From Micromonospora phaseoli (GTDB lineage: Bacteria; Actinomycetota; Actinomycetes; Mycobacteriales; Micromonosporaceae), in the NCBI RefSeq assembly GCF_900109115.1, contig NZ_FNYV01000006.1, positions 62,001 to 126,000 of the forward strand: 64,000 nucleotides of DNA, in the 5' to 3' direction. Below the pieces are notes generated by a model. It was not told where the DNA came from and searched no databases. It saw only the letters and a list, made by a program, of their open reading frames with translations. Made by a program: the position numbers and the translations under genes. Below are positions 1 to 7,751 of the stretch, in pieces; position 1 is the first letter of the stretch, and each line of letters starts with the position of its first letter.

Positions 1-1560
1 CTGGTCAGCGTCGCCGCCGCACGGGTCGCCACCCGGGTCGGCGTACCGGTGCTGCTGGCGTACCTCGGGGTCGGGCTGCTGCTCGGCGAGGACGGCCTCG
101 GCCTGCGCTTCGACGACGCCGCCCTGGCCCAGGCCCTCGGTACGGCCGCCCTCGCGATGATCCTGGTCGAGGGTGGCTTGACCACCCGGTTCTCCGACAT
201 CCGACCGGTGCTGGCGCCCGCGACGGTGCTCGCCACCGCCGGCGTGCTGATCAGCGTCGGGGTCACCGCCCTCGGCGCTTATCTGCTGCTCGACGTCTCC
301 TGGCAGCTGGCCCTGCTGCTGGGCGCGGTGGTGTCGTCCACCGACGCGGCGGCGGTCTTCTCGGTGCTGCGGACCCTGCCGTTACCACGACGGCTGGCCG
401 GGTTGGTCGAGGCCGAGTCCGGACTCAACGACGCGCCCACCGTCATCCTGGTGCTGGCGTTCAGCGCCACCAGCCTGACCGCGACCAGTCCGCTGGCACT
501 GCTCGCGCAGATCATCTACCAGCTCGGCGCCGGTGGTGCCGTCGGCATCGCGATCGGCGCCGCCGGCGTGTGGTTCCTGCGCCGCCTCACCCTGCCCGCC
601 TCTGGCCTGTACCCGATCGCCACCTTCGCCTGCGGCATTCTCGCCTTCGCCGCCGCCGGGCTGGTCCATGCCAGTGGCTTCCTCGCCGCCTACCTCGCCG
701 CGCTGATCCTGGGCAACGCCCAGCTGGCACACCGCCGGGCCACCGTGTCGGTGGCCGAGGGACTCGGCTGGATCGCCCAGATCGGGTTGTTCGTGATGCT
801 CGGCCTCCTGGTCAACCCCGACGAGCTGCCCGCCGCGATCCTGCCCGCCCTGACCATCGGCTTCGTGCTGCTGCTCCTCGCCCGGCCGCTGTCGGTGCTG
901 ATCACCCTGCTGCCCTTCAGGATTCCACTCCGGGAGCAGCTGCTGCTGTCCTGGGCCGGGCTGCGCGGCGCCGTGCCGATCGTGCTGGCCACCATCCCGG
1001 TGGTGGCCGGGGTCGCCGGCAGCGAGCAGCTGTTCAACATCGTCTTTGTGCTGGTCGTGGTCTTCACCCTGGTCCAGGCCCCGACGCTGCCGTGGCTGGC
1101 CAAGCGGCTACGGCTCAGCACGGCCGGGCTCGGCCCGGACCTCCAGGTCGAATCCGCGCCGTTGGACGCGATCGACGCGGACCTGCTGCATCTCAACGTC
1201 GAACCGGACTCCCGGATGCACGGCGTGCACATCCGCGAGCTGCGGCTGCCCCCGCCGGCCGCGATCACCCTCGTGGTACGCGACGGCACCGCCTTCGTGC
1301 CCGGTCCGGCCACCCGGCTGCGCCACGGCGACCAGTTGCTCGTGGTGACCACGCCGCACGTCCGGGACCGCACGGAGCGCCGCCTGCGGGCGGTCGCCCG
1401 GGCCGGCCGGCTCGCCCATTGGCGCGGCGAGCCCGGCGACCCGGACCGACCGGCCGAGCCCCGGGCACGCCCGGTCGGCGGCCCGGTCGGCCCGCGCCCG
1501 GTACCGCCGATCGTCACCGGCGAGGAGCCGTCGTCGACCCTCGTCGGATCGGCCGGCTGA
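1..1560 (+). CDS. Potassium/proton antiporter, CPA1 family with C-terminal TrkA-C-like domain (5' partial)
   Basis: The reading frame is already open at base 1, so the true start lies upstream. About the first 350 residues are a run of hydrophobic helices of the NhaP/CPA1 exchanger fold. They include an S-S-T-D-A-A-A segment and an E-S-G-L-N-D-A-P segment, which are the ion-binding helices of this family. The last ~150 residues are soluble and contain a stretch resembling a TrkA-C (RCK-C) ligand-binding domain (about 1170-1400 nt), then an Arg/Pro-rich tail. This architecture is that of NhaP2/CvrA-type inner-membrane antiporters that export K+ (or Na+) in exchange for protons. A rare TTA leucine codon sits at 382-384. 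The exact cation cannot be read from sequence. Confidence 0.88.
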   Translation: MVSVAAARVATRVGVPVLLAYLGVGLLLGEDGLGLRFDDAALAQALGTAALAMILVEGGLTTRFSDIRPVLAPATVLATAGVLISVGVTALGAYLLLDVSWQLALLLGAVVSSTDAAAVFSVLRTLPLPRRLAGLVEAESGLNDAPTVILVLAFSATSLTATSPLALLAQIIYQLGAGGAVGIAIGAAGVWFLRRLTLPASGLYPIATFACGILAFAAAGLVHASGFLAAYLAALILGNAQLAHRRATVSVAEGLGWIAQIGLFVMLGLLVNPDELPAAILPALTIGFVLLLLARPLSVLITLLPFRIPLREQLLLSWAGLRGAVPIVLATIPVVAGVAGSEQLFNIVFVLVVVFTLVQAPTLPWLAKRLRLSTAGLGPDLQVESAPLDAIDADLLHLNVEPDSRMHGVHIRELRLPPPAAITLVVRDGTAFVPGPATRLRHGDQLLVVTTPHVRDRTERRLRAVARAGRLAHWRGEPGDPDRPAEPRARPVGGPVGPRPVPPIVTGEEPSSTLVGSAG

Positions 1561-1695
1561 GCCGCGACGCGGGCCTGAGAGGCATTTCCGCCATCGTGAC
1601 TGCTTCCGGCGGTTGACGGTCGGGGCTACGGTGATCCTGGTGTGCCGGGAAGCCTGGTCGGCGGTCGTGTCCCCTACTCCTGTCCGGAGGCCGCC

Positions 1696-2583
1696 GTGCA
1701 GCCACCCGCCATCCGTACCAGCCAGTTGACCAAGAGGTACGGGCCCCTGTTCGCCCTCGACGACCTCGACCTGACCGTCGCCGCCGGCGAGGTGTTCGGC
1801 TTCCTCGGCCCCAACGGGGCGGGCAAGTCAACCGCCATCCGGCTGCTGCTCGGCCTGGCCCGCCCGACTGCCGGCCGGGCGTGGATCTTCGGCATCGACG
1901 CCGCCGACGTCGCCACGGCACATCGGAGGATCGCGTACGTGCCAGCCGATGTGACGCTCTGGCCCCAGCTGACCGGTGCCGAGATCCTGGAGCTGCTCGG
2001 CGCCACCGGGCCGGGCGTGGACCGGGCCTACCGCGACGAGTTGGTGGCGCGTTTCGAACTCGACCTGTCCAAGCCAGCCCGGGCCTACTCGACGGGTAAC
2101 CGGCAGAAGGTGGCTCTGGTGGCCGCCTTCGCCACCCGGGCTCCGCTGCTCGTCCTCGACGAGCCGACCAGCGGCCTGGATCCGCTGATGGAGCGCGAGT
2201 TCCGCCGGGCGGTGGCCGAGGTTCGCGACTCCGGCCGCACCGTCTTCCTCTCCTCCCACCAGTTGGCCGAGGTGGAGGCCGTCTGCGATCGGGTCGGCAT
2301 CCTGCGCGCCGGGCGTCTCGTCGACGTCGCCACAATGCCCGAGCTACGCCGTCTGCGCCGCACCGAGGTGCTCGTGCGGTTCGCCGGCCCGGCGCCGGAC
2401 CTGACCGGCGTCGAGGGGGTCGACGGGGTGCAGGTCGACGGCCCGGCCCTGCGCTTCACCCTCACCGGGCCGCCCGGGCCGGCGATGCGGGCCCTGGCGG
2501 CGGCCGACGTCACCACCCTCACCATGCGCGAGCCGACGCTGGAGGAGATTTTCCTCGACTACTACGGGGAGAGCGGCCGGTGA
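1696..2583 (+). CDS. ABC transporter ATP-binding protein (drug/antibiotic exporter type)
   Basis: A 295-residue nucleotide-binding subunit. Walker A is GPNGAGKST at residues 38-46, Walker B is LLVLDEPTSGLDP, and the H-loop is SSHQLAEVE. The signature region reads YSTGNRQKVAL instead of LSGGQ, a variant common in actinobacterial ABC-2 drug-export ATPases. I chose GTG 1696 because GGAGG ends five bases before it and homologous proteins begin just before the first beta strand. A longer in-frame GTG at 1642 has no ribosome-binding site. Its stop overlaps the start of the permease gene, so the two subunits are translationally coupled and should form one exporter at the cytoplasmic membrane. The substrate is unknown. 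Confidence 0.92.
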   Translation: MQPPAIRTSQLTKRYGPLFALDDLDLTVAAGEVFGFLGPNGAGKSTAIRLLLGLARPTAGRAWIFGIDAADVATAHRRIAYVPADVTLWPQLTGAEILELLGATGPGVDRAYRDELVARFELDLSKPARAYSTGNRQKVALVAAFATRAPLLVLDEPTSGLDPLMEREFRRAVAEVRDSGRTVFLSSHQLAEVEAVCDRVGILRAGRLVDVATMPELRRLRRTEVLVRFAGPAPDLTGVEGVDGVQVDGPALRFTLTGPPGPAMRALAAADVTTLTMREPTLEEIFLDYYGESGR

Positions 2584-4193
2584 CCATCAGCGGCTCCCCC
2601 CGCAGCGGCACCGCCACTGCTGCCGTCACCCGGCTCGCGCTGCGCCAGGTCAGCCGTGGCGCGCTCGCCGTGACGGCCGTGGCGGCCGGCACCACCGCCA
2701 TCGTCGTCGCCGGGTACCAGGGCACCGTCGGCGGTGCCCTCGACGCCGCCGCGCTGGCCGCCCTCGCCGAGAATCCGGCGATCCGCACCCTCTTCGGCGA
2801 ACCGGTCGCCCTGGACACGGCGGGCGGGTTCACCGTCTGGCGCACCGGCACCGTGTTGGCCGTGCTGCTCTCCGTGTGGGGGTTGCTCACCACCACCCGG
2901 GTCACCCGGGGCGAGGAGGAGAGCGGCCGGTGGGATCTTCTGCTCGCCGGCCGGTTGACCGTGCCGGCCGTGCTCGGCCGGCACCTCGTCGTGTTGGCCG
3001 CCGCCGTGGTGCTCGCCGGGACGACGGTCGGTGTCGTGCTCACCGCCGCCGGCACCCCGTCGGCCGGTGCGCTGCGGTACGCCGCCGGCCTGACACTGGT
3101 CGGGCTGTTCGCCGTGTCGCTGGCGCTCCTCGCCGCGCAGGTCATGCCGACCCGTGCGGGGGCGAGCGGAGCCACCCTGGCCGTGCTCGGCGTCGGACTG
3201 CTGGCACGGATGGTCGGCGACGGCATCGCCGCGCTGGGCTGGCTGCGGTGGCTGTCGCCGTACGGCCTGCTCGCCCTGACCGGGGCGTACCACGACGATC
3301 GGTTGCTGCCGTTGCTGGTGCTCTCCGCCGCGGCGCTCGTGCCGGCCGTTGCGGCGATGGCCCTGGCCGGGCGACGCGACCTGCGGGCCGGGCTGGTCAC
3401 CGCCCCGGCCGGCCGCCCACCCCGGCGGTGGCTGCTCGGCACGGTCGAGGGGTTCGCGGCACGGCGACTGCTGCGCCCGCTGGCCGGCTGGTCCGTCGGG
3501 ATCGGGACGTATTTCCTGTTGATCGGTCTGCTGACGGTGTCGATGACCCGCTTCCTGTCGGACAATCCGCGCTTCGCCGAACTCGCCGGCCAGGCCGGCT
3601 TCGCCGAGCTGGGCAGCGTACGGGGATACACGGCCACCATGTTCGCCCTGCTCGCCGCACCGATCGGGCTCTTCGCGGCGATCCGCCTCGCCGAGTTCGT
3701 CGCCGCCGAGACGGACGGGCGGCTGACGTCGCTGTACGCGCAGCCGGTCAGCCGGACCCGGCTGCTGGCCGCCGAGACACTGGCCACCCTCGCCGGGGTG
3801 GCCGTGCTGCTCACCGTGGCGGCGGTAACGACCTGGCTCGGCGCATACCCGATGGACGCCCGACTGCCACTGACCGCCGCCCTGGCCGGCACCTGGAACG
3901 TGCTGCCGATCGTGCTGCTCTGCCTTGGTGCGGGGCTGCTCGCCGTCGGTTGGCTGCCCCGGGCCACCGCGGCCATCGGTGCGCTGCCCGCGGTCGGCGG
4001 CTTCCTGCTCCAGGTAATCGCAGACAGCGCCGACCTGCCGGATCAGGTGGTCGCGATCTCCCCGTTCGCGCATCTCGCGGCCGTTCCCGCCGAGTCCCCC
4101 AACTGGCCGGCGGCGCTGGTGATGACCGCGATCGCGATGGTTGCCGCCGCCCTCGGACTGCTGAACCACCGGCGCCGCGATCTGCTGGGCTGA
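2580..4193 (+). CDS. ABC transporter permease, double-length ABC-2 exporter type
   Basis: The gene begins at a GTG that overlaps the stop codon of the ATPase gene (GTGA). The 537-residue product is very hydrophobic, with about twelve membrane segments arranged as two similar halves around a soluble linker near residues 265-300. This length and layout match the single-chain permeases of actinobacterial drug/antibiotic exporters (often annotated as exporter of polyketide antibiotics). A typical six-helix ABC-2 subunit would be half this size. With the upstream ATPase it makes a complete two-gene exporter. Nothing nearby shows what is exported. It ends 35 bases before the convergent FUSC gene. 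Confidence 0.87.
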   Translation: MTISGSPRSGTATAAVTRLALRQVSRGALAVTAVAAGTTAIVVAGYQGTVGGALDAAALAALAENPAIRTLFGEPVALDTAGGFTVWRTGTVLAVLLSVWGLLTTTRVTRGEEESGRWDLLLAGRLTVPAVLGRHLVVLAAAVVLAGTTVGVVLTAAGTPSAGALRYAAGLTLVGLFAVSLALLAAQVMPTRAGASGATLAVLGVGLLARMVGDGIAALGWLRWLSPYGLLALTGAYHDDRLLPLLVLSAAALVPAVAAMALAGRRDLRAGLVTAPAGRPPRRWLLGTVEGFAARRLLRPLAGWSVGIGTYFLLIGLLTVSMTRFLSDNPRFAELAGQAGFAELGSVRGYTATMFALLAAPIGLFAAIRLAEFVAAETDGRLTSLYAQPVSRTRLLAAETLATLAGVAVLLTVAAVTTWLGAYPMDARLPLTAALAGTWNVLPIVLLCLGAGLLAVGWLPRATAAIGALPAVGGFLLQVIADSADLPDQVVAISPFAHLAAVPAESPNWPAALVMTAIAMVAAALGLLNHRRRDLLG

Positions 4194-4228
4194 GCTGGTG
4201 CGGTGTCGGCTTGCCAGACCGGGGCGGG

Positions 4229-5341
4229 CTAGTGACCGGCGGCGGCGCGGCGGACCAGCCGGCGGGCATCACGCCCGGGTATCCCGGTGGCGCGCAGCAT
4301 GTCGTTGGCGACGGTCCGCAGCTGGGACACCACGATCGTGCCGGAGAAGCCGATCTCCTGCCGGCACGCCGCGCCGGCCTCACGGACGGCCCGCAGCACC
4401 CGCTCCCGGGTCTGCACCGGCTCCCGCATCGCCAGAAACTCCTGGTGCAGCAGGCGCACGCCCTGCCCGAAGTGCTCGACTGCGGCGGGCAGGTCTCCCG
4501 GCACCGGCTCGTGGTCGCGCAGCGCCGTACCGATCCGCCGGACCAGCGTCCGGCTGTTGCGGAACGCCCGGTCGAGGTGCTCGGCCCCGGCGCGGTACGC
4601 GGCCAGCGCCCGGCGCCGCCGCCACCGCAGCGGGGAGAACCGGACCACCTCCTCGGCCGCCGTCACCACGTCCCCGATCTGCCGCAGTTGTCCCTCGGCG
4701 GCGCGCATCTCGTCCAGCACCCGTTTGACCTGGCGGCCGTCCCCCCGGGCCAGCCCTTCTGCCGCGGCCGTCAGATGCCGGGCGAAGGTGTCCAGCGCCG
4801 GCCCGGCGACCCGGCGAACGCTGCGGGTCGGGTTCATCGGTGCGAGCAGCAGCACCACGGCCAGCCCGGTCGCCCCGCCGACCAGGGCGTTGAGTGTCCG
4901 GGGCAGGTTGATGTCCGGCGTGTTGGGGGCCAGGGTGGCGATCAGTACGGCCGTGCCGCCGGCCTGGGTCACCAGGGCACCGGTGCCCCGGACGGCGACC
5001 GCGACGGCCAGCGCCCCGAACACGATCACGAAGGTCTGCCACGGCCCGGTCCCGATCCGGTCGACCAGCACGTCACCGACGAGGATGCCGAGCCCGACCC
5101 CGATGATCAGCTCGACGGTGCGGTGGGCCCGCCGGCCGATCGCCGCGGCGATCACACCGACCGCGGCGGCCGGGGCGAAGGTGGGTTCCGGGTTGCCGAG
5201 CACCTGAGCGGCGATCACCCAGGCCAGCGCCGCGGCCAACCCGCCCTGCACGGCCAGCAGCAGGTACTGCTGCAATCGCCGGTAGCTGCGCCGGCCGGCG
5301 GCGCAGGCGTTGCTCCGCAGACGCTCCACCGGAATCCGCAC
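4229..5341 (-). CDS. FUSC / aromatic acid exporter family membrane protein
   Basis: A 370-residue protein starting at GTG. The N-terminal ~165 residues hold four to six closely packed hydrophobic segments, including the pattern of pairs of short helices joined by Arg/Gly loops seen in FUSC and ArAE_1 proteins. The remaining ~200 residues are soluble, helical and charged, with an Arg-rich stretch around residue 245. FUSC proteins are thought to move aromatic acids or other small anions out of the cell, but few are characterised. The downstream neighbour on this strand is none; the upstream neighbour is the rhodopsin-transducer-like gene, separated by a hairpin. No promoter signal was recognised. 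Confidence 0.8.
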   Translation of the reverse strand: MRIPVERLRSNACAAGRRSYRRLQQYLLLAVQGGLAAALAWVIAAQVLGNPEPTFAPAAAVGVIAAAIGRRAHRTVELIIGVGLGILVGDVLVDRIGTGPWQTFVIVFGALAVAVAVRGTGALVTQAGGTAVLIATLAPNTPDINLPRTLNALVGGATGLAVVLLLAPMNPTRSVRRVAGPALDTFARHLTAAAEGLARGDGRQVKRVLDEMRAAEGQLRQIGDVVTAAEEVVRFSPLRWRRRRALAAYRAGAEHLDRAFRNSRTLVRRIGTALRDHEPVPGDLPAAVEHFGQGVRLLHQEFLAMREPVQTRERVLRAVREAGAACRQEIGFSGTIVVSQLRTVANDMLRATGIPGRDARRLVRRAAAGH

Positions 5342-5369
5342 GGCCTGCGAGTACCCGATGCGCGAGGGG

Positions 5370-5390
5370 CTAGGCCCGCCGGGGGCCTAG
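5370..5390 (-). terminator. Hairpin overlapping the stop of the ASRT-like gene
   Basis: CTAGGCCC and GGGCCTAG form a perfect 8-bp stem around a 5-base loop. The TAG stop of the gene ending at 5387 lies inside the stem. There is no U tract, as is usual for actinobacterial terminators. It would separate the lactone-oxidase/ASRT operon from the FUSC gene downstream. Confidence 0.55.
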
Positions 5391-5767
5391 GCGACGGGGT
5401 GGGCCATCGTGCCGGTGAGCGCGACCACACCCGGCAGCCGGCTGTCCTGCCGCAGGAACTGCACCACCACCGGAACCGGGGAACGCAGCACGCAGCCGTA
5501 CGGGCGGTCGAGGCGGACGGCCTCCGGGTCGATCAGATCGTTGACCCGGACGTGCCGGATCCGTCGGGCATCGACGACTATCCGGTACGGCCCGACCGGT
5601 TCAGTGTCCTGGTAGTAGAAGAGGAGCGTGGTCTCCGCCGCGGAGTCGGTGGTGTTGAGCACGCACAGCTGGTCGAAGCTGGTGAAATCCGGTTCCGGCC
5701 CGGTCCCGCCGAACGGGATGTGCCCACCCGGCACCACCCACACCTTGGCCCCGAGCTGCACCATCAT
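5387..5767 (-). CDS. Sensory rhodopsin transducer (ASRT/DUF1362)-like protein
   Basis: A 126-residue soluble protein that fits the Anabaena sensory rhodopsin transducer family (ASRT) along its length. Recognisable family features are the N-terminal KVWVVPGGHIPFGGTG-type strand, the QLCVLNTTD strand, a YYQDTEPVGPYRI segment, RIRHVRVNDL, and a C-terminal PVVVQFLRQDSR strand. ASRT forms small beta-sandwich oligomers that bind sensory rhodopsin and possibly DNA or sugars; most bacterial members lie in genomes without rhodopsin and have no known job. I chose ATG 5767 because it overlaps the upstream stop as ATGA and has a GGAGGAGG ribosome-binding site. It is coupled to the lactone oxidase, which suggests a carbohydrate-linked role. 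Confidence 0.83.
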   Translation of the reverse strand: MMVQLGAKVWVVPGGHIPFGGTGPEPDFTSFDQLCVLNTTDSAAETTLLFYYQDTEPVGPYRIVVDARRIRHVRVNDLIDPEAVRLDRPYGCVLRSPVPVVVQFLRQDSRLPGVVALTGTMAHPVA

Positions 5768-6981
5768 GCCTCCTCCAACAGTCGGGCCAGGTCGGGGGAA
5801 AGGAACACTCCGTCCGGGTCCAGGCGGCGGCGTACCGCCTGGAAGTCGTCCCACCGGGGGAAGAGCGGCCGTAGTTCGCGGGCGGTCAACCAGTGTTTCT
5901 TGCCCCAGTGCGGCCGGCCGCCGTACTGCCGGAAGACGGCCTCCATGTCGCGGAAGTACTCCTCGTGCGGCAGCGAGGTGTTCTGCAGGCAGGCGATCGT
6001 GGTGGTGGAGCGCCCGTACGCGTTGCTGAGCCAGATGTCGTCGGCGGCGACGGTACGCACCAGTACCCGCCAGCCCACGGTGCGACGGTGCCGGCTGAGG
6101 ATCCGCCGCCGGACCTCGGCGAAGCACGCCGGGAACGCCTCCGAGGGGAGCATGTACTCGATCTCCTCGAAGCGCAGTTCCCGGTTCTGCGGGATGGTGC
6201 GGTGGGTCGGCCCGGTCCTGAGCTCCTTCGGCTCGTTCCAGGGGTCGGACTCCAGTACCCGGCGGGTCGCCCACCTCCGGTCGCCGATGCCTTCGTCAGC
6301 CCGGTTGAGCGTGCGGATCTGGGTCACGTTGCTGCGCGGGTACCAGTAGAAGTCCGCGTTGCGGTTGGTGTGCTGCAATTCGGCCAGGTGGTCCAGGGTC
6401 CATTCGACCGGCGCACACCAGGCTCGCCGACGCAGGTCGTAGCGGTGCTGCACGTCGAGAGTGAGCTGGGTGACCACGCCCAGCGCGCCGAGGGAGAGCC
6501 GGACCGCGGGTAGCAGGTCGCTGTTGCGGGTCCCCGAGACGTCCAGCACCTCGCCGGTACCGGTGACCAGTCGCACCTCCGCCACCTGGGTGGACAGGTT
6601 CCCGAAGCCGATTCCGGTGCCGTGCGTACCGGTGGCGGTGGCGCCCGCGATCGACTGATAGTCCACGTCGCCGAGGTTGTCCATCGCCAGCCCGGCCTCG
6701 TAGAGCCCCTCGCCCAGAGCCTTCAGCCGGGTGCCGCCCCGGACCGTGGCCCGCTCCTCCGCCTTGTCGATCACCCCGGCCATCCGGTCGAGGCTGACCA
6801 GGATGCCGTCGGTGCGCACCAACGGGCTCGACGAGTGTCCCGAGCCGACCGGGCGCAGGGTGGTGCCCGATTCGCGGGCCCGCAGTACCAACTCCCGTAC
6901 CTCGTCCTCGTCGACGGGTTGGGCGTGGCCGGACGGGGTGAAGGTGAGGCCGCCGGACCAGTTCACGAACGGACTCGACAC
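5764..6981 (-). CDS. FAD-linked sugar 1,4-lactone oxidase (D-arabinono-1,4-lactone oxidase/alditol oxidase family)
   Basis: A 405-residue flavoprotein of the vanillyl-alcohol-oxidase superfamily. The N-terminal FAD domain has RPVGSGHSSSP (around residues 42-52) and the ATATGTHGTG segment (around 115-124). The C-terminal ALO domain ends with the family motif PHWGKKHW near residue 363. Enzymes of this group oxidise D-arabinono- or L-gulono-lactones or polyols with O2. There is no Sec or Tat signal, so it is probably cytoplasmic. Translation starts at GTG 6981, preceded by GCGAGGT. It is the first gene of a two-gene unit with the ASRT-like protein and is divergent from the stress-protein gene, so the 106-bp gap should hold both promoters. 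Confidence 0.87.
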   Translation of the reverse strand: MSSPFVNWSGGLTFTPSGHAQPVDEDEVRELVLRARESGTTLRPVGSGHSSSPLVRTDGILVSLDRMAGVIDKAEERATVRGGTRLKALGEGLYEAGLAMDNLGDVDYQSIAGATATGTHGTGIGFGNLSTQVAEVRLVTGTGEVLDVSGTRNSDLLPAVRLSLGALGVVTQLTLDVQHRYDLRRRAWCAPVEWTLDHLAELQHTNRNADFYWYPRSNVTQIRTLNRADEGIGDRRWATRRVLESDPWNEPKELRTGPTHRTIPQNRELRFEEIEYMLPSEAFPACFAEVRRRILSRHRRTVGWRVLVRTVAADDIWLSNAYGRSTTTIACLQNTSLPHEEYFRDMEAVFRQYGGRPHWGKKHWLTARELRPLFPRWDDFQAVRRRLDPDGVFLSPDLARLLEEA

Positions 6982-7087
6982 CTCGCAACCTCCTGCCCGC
7001 GACGAACCGCGCGCTTACCCTCGGGCTGCTGGGGTAGTCGTAGCGGTATGACCTTGTCGAGCGACCGTTCCGCTGGCGTGGTGTGCC

Positions 7088-7714
7088 GTGTCTGAGTGGT
7101 GGTTCGCGGTCCTGGTGGCGGTGCTCTGGTTGGCCGTCGGCCTGGGCACCGCGGCGGTCTTCGTGACCCGGGGCGGGCACCGCAGCCTGCTCTGGTATCT
7201 GGTGGGCGGGCTGCTCGGCCCGCTGTTCGTGCCGATCGCCGCCGAGCGGGGCCGAGCCCGGCCCCAGGTGGTCGACGTACGCCACCAGCCGTCCGAAACG
7301 GTGGGTACCGGGCTGCGGGTGCTGGTCGGCGTGGACGGCTCGACACACTCCGACCGGGCCCTGCGCGCCGTCGCACAAACCCTCACCGGGAGCACCAGCG
7401 AACTCGTGCTGGTCACCGTGACCAGCCCCGACCTGACCGACGACGAGGCCCGACGGGAGCACGAGCGGGCCCGACGCATGATCGACGAACGGGCCGCCGC
7501 CCTGCCGGACGGGCTGCCCCGGCCCACCACCGCAATCGTCAGGGGCCACCCCGTCGACGCGCTGCTGACCGTCGCCGACGACCGGGACGTGGACGTGATG
7601 GTGGTCGGCCGGCATGGCCACGGGCTCGGCGACCGGCTGCTGGGCAGCGTCGCGGAGGGCCTGGCCCAACGATCCACGCGCGCGGTCCTGCTCGGCAGCC
7701 TGCCCGGCCGCTGA
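7088..7714 (+). CDS. Universal stress protein (UspA domain) with N-terminal membrane segments
   Basis: A 208-residue protein. Residues ~1-22 and ~32-48 are two hydrophobic stretches, and residues ~75-205 form one UspA domain that begins with GLRVLVGVDGSTHSDRAL. The ATP-binding signature is visible at the C-terminal end as VVGRHGHGLGDRLLGSVAEGL. Membrane-anchored single Usp proteins are seen in actinobacteria but the role is not known; Usp proteins usually bind ATP and respond to starvation or low oxygen. The start is GTG at 7088. The GH15 gene begins 37 bases downstream on the same strand, so the two may be cotranscribed. Confidence 0.87.
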   Translation: MSEWWFAVLVAVLWLAVGLGTAAVFVTRGGHRSLLWYLVGGLLGPLFVPIAAERGRARPQVVDVRHQPSETVGTGLRVLVGVDGSTHSDRALRAVAQTLTGSTSELVLVTVTSPDLTDDEARREHERARRMIDERAAALPDGLPRPTTAIVRGHPVDALLTVADDRDVDVMVVGRHGHGLGDRLLGSVAEGLAQRSTRAVLLGSLPGR

Positions 7715-7751
7715 TCGACTTATCCGGAACCCACATCCTCTCGGAGCTGCG

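Noticed and set aside
2876..6349. Open frame of 1157 codons on the plus strand
   Set aside because: It is a shadow of the ABC permease, FUSC, ASRT-like and lactone-oxidase genes. The product is Arg/Pro/Gly-rich with no domain, and the real genes have family motifs in other frames.
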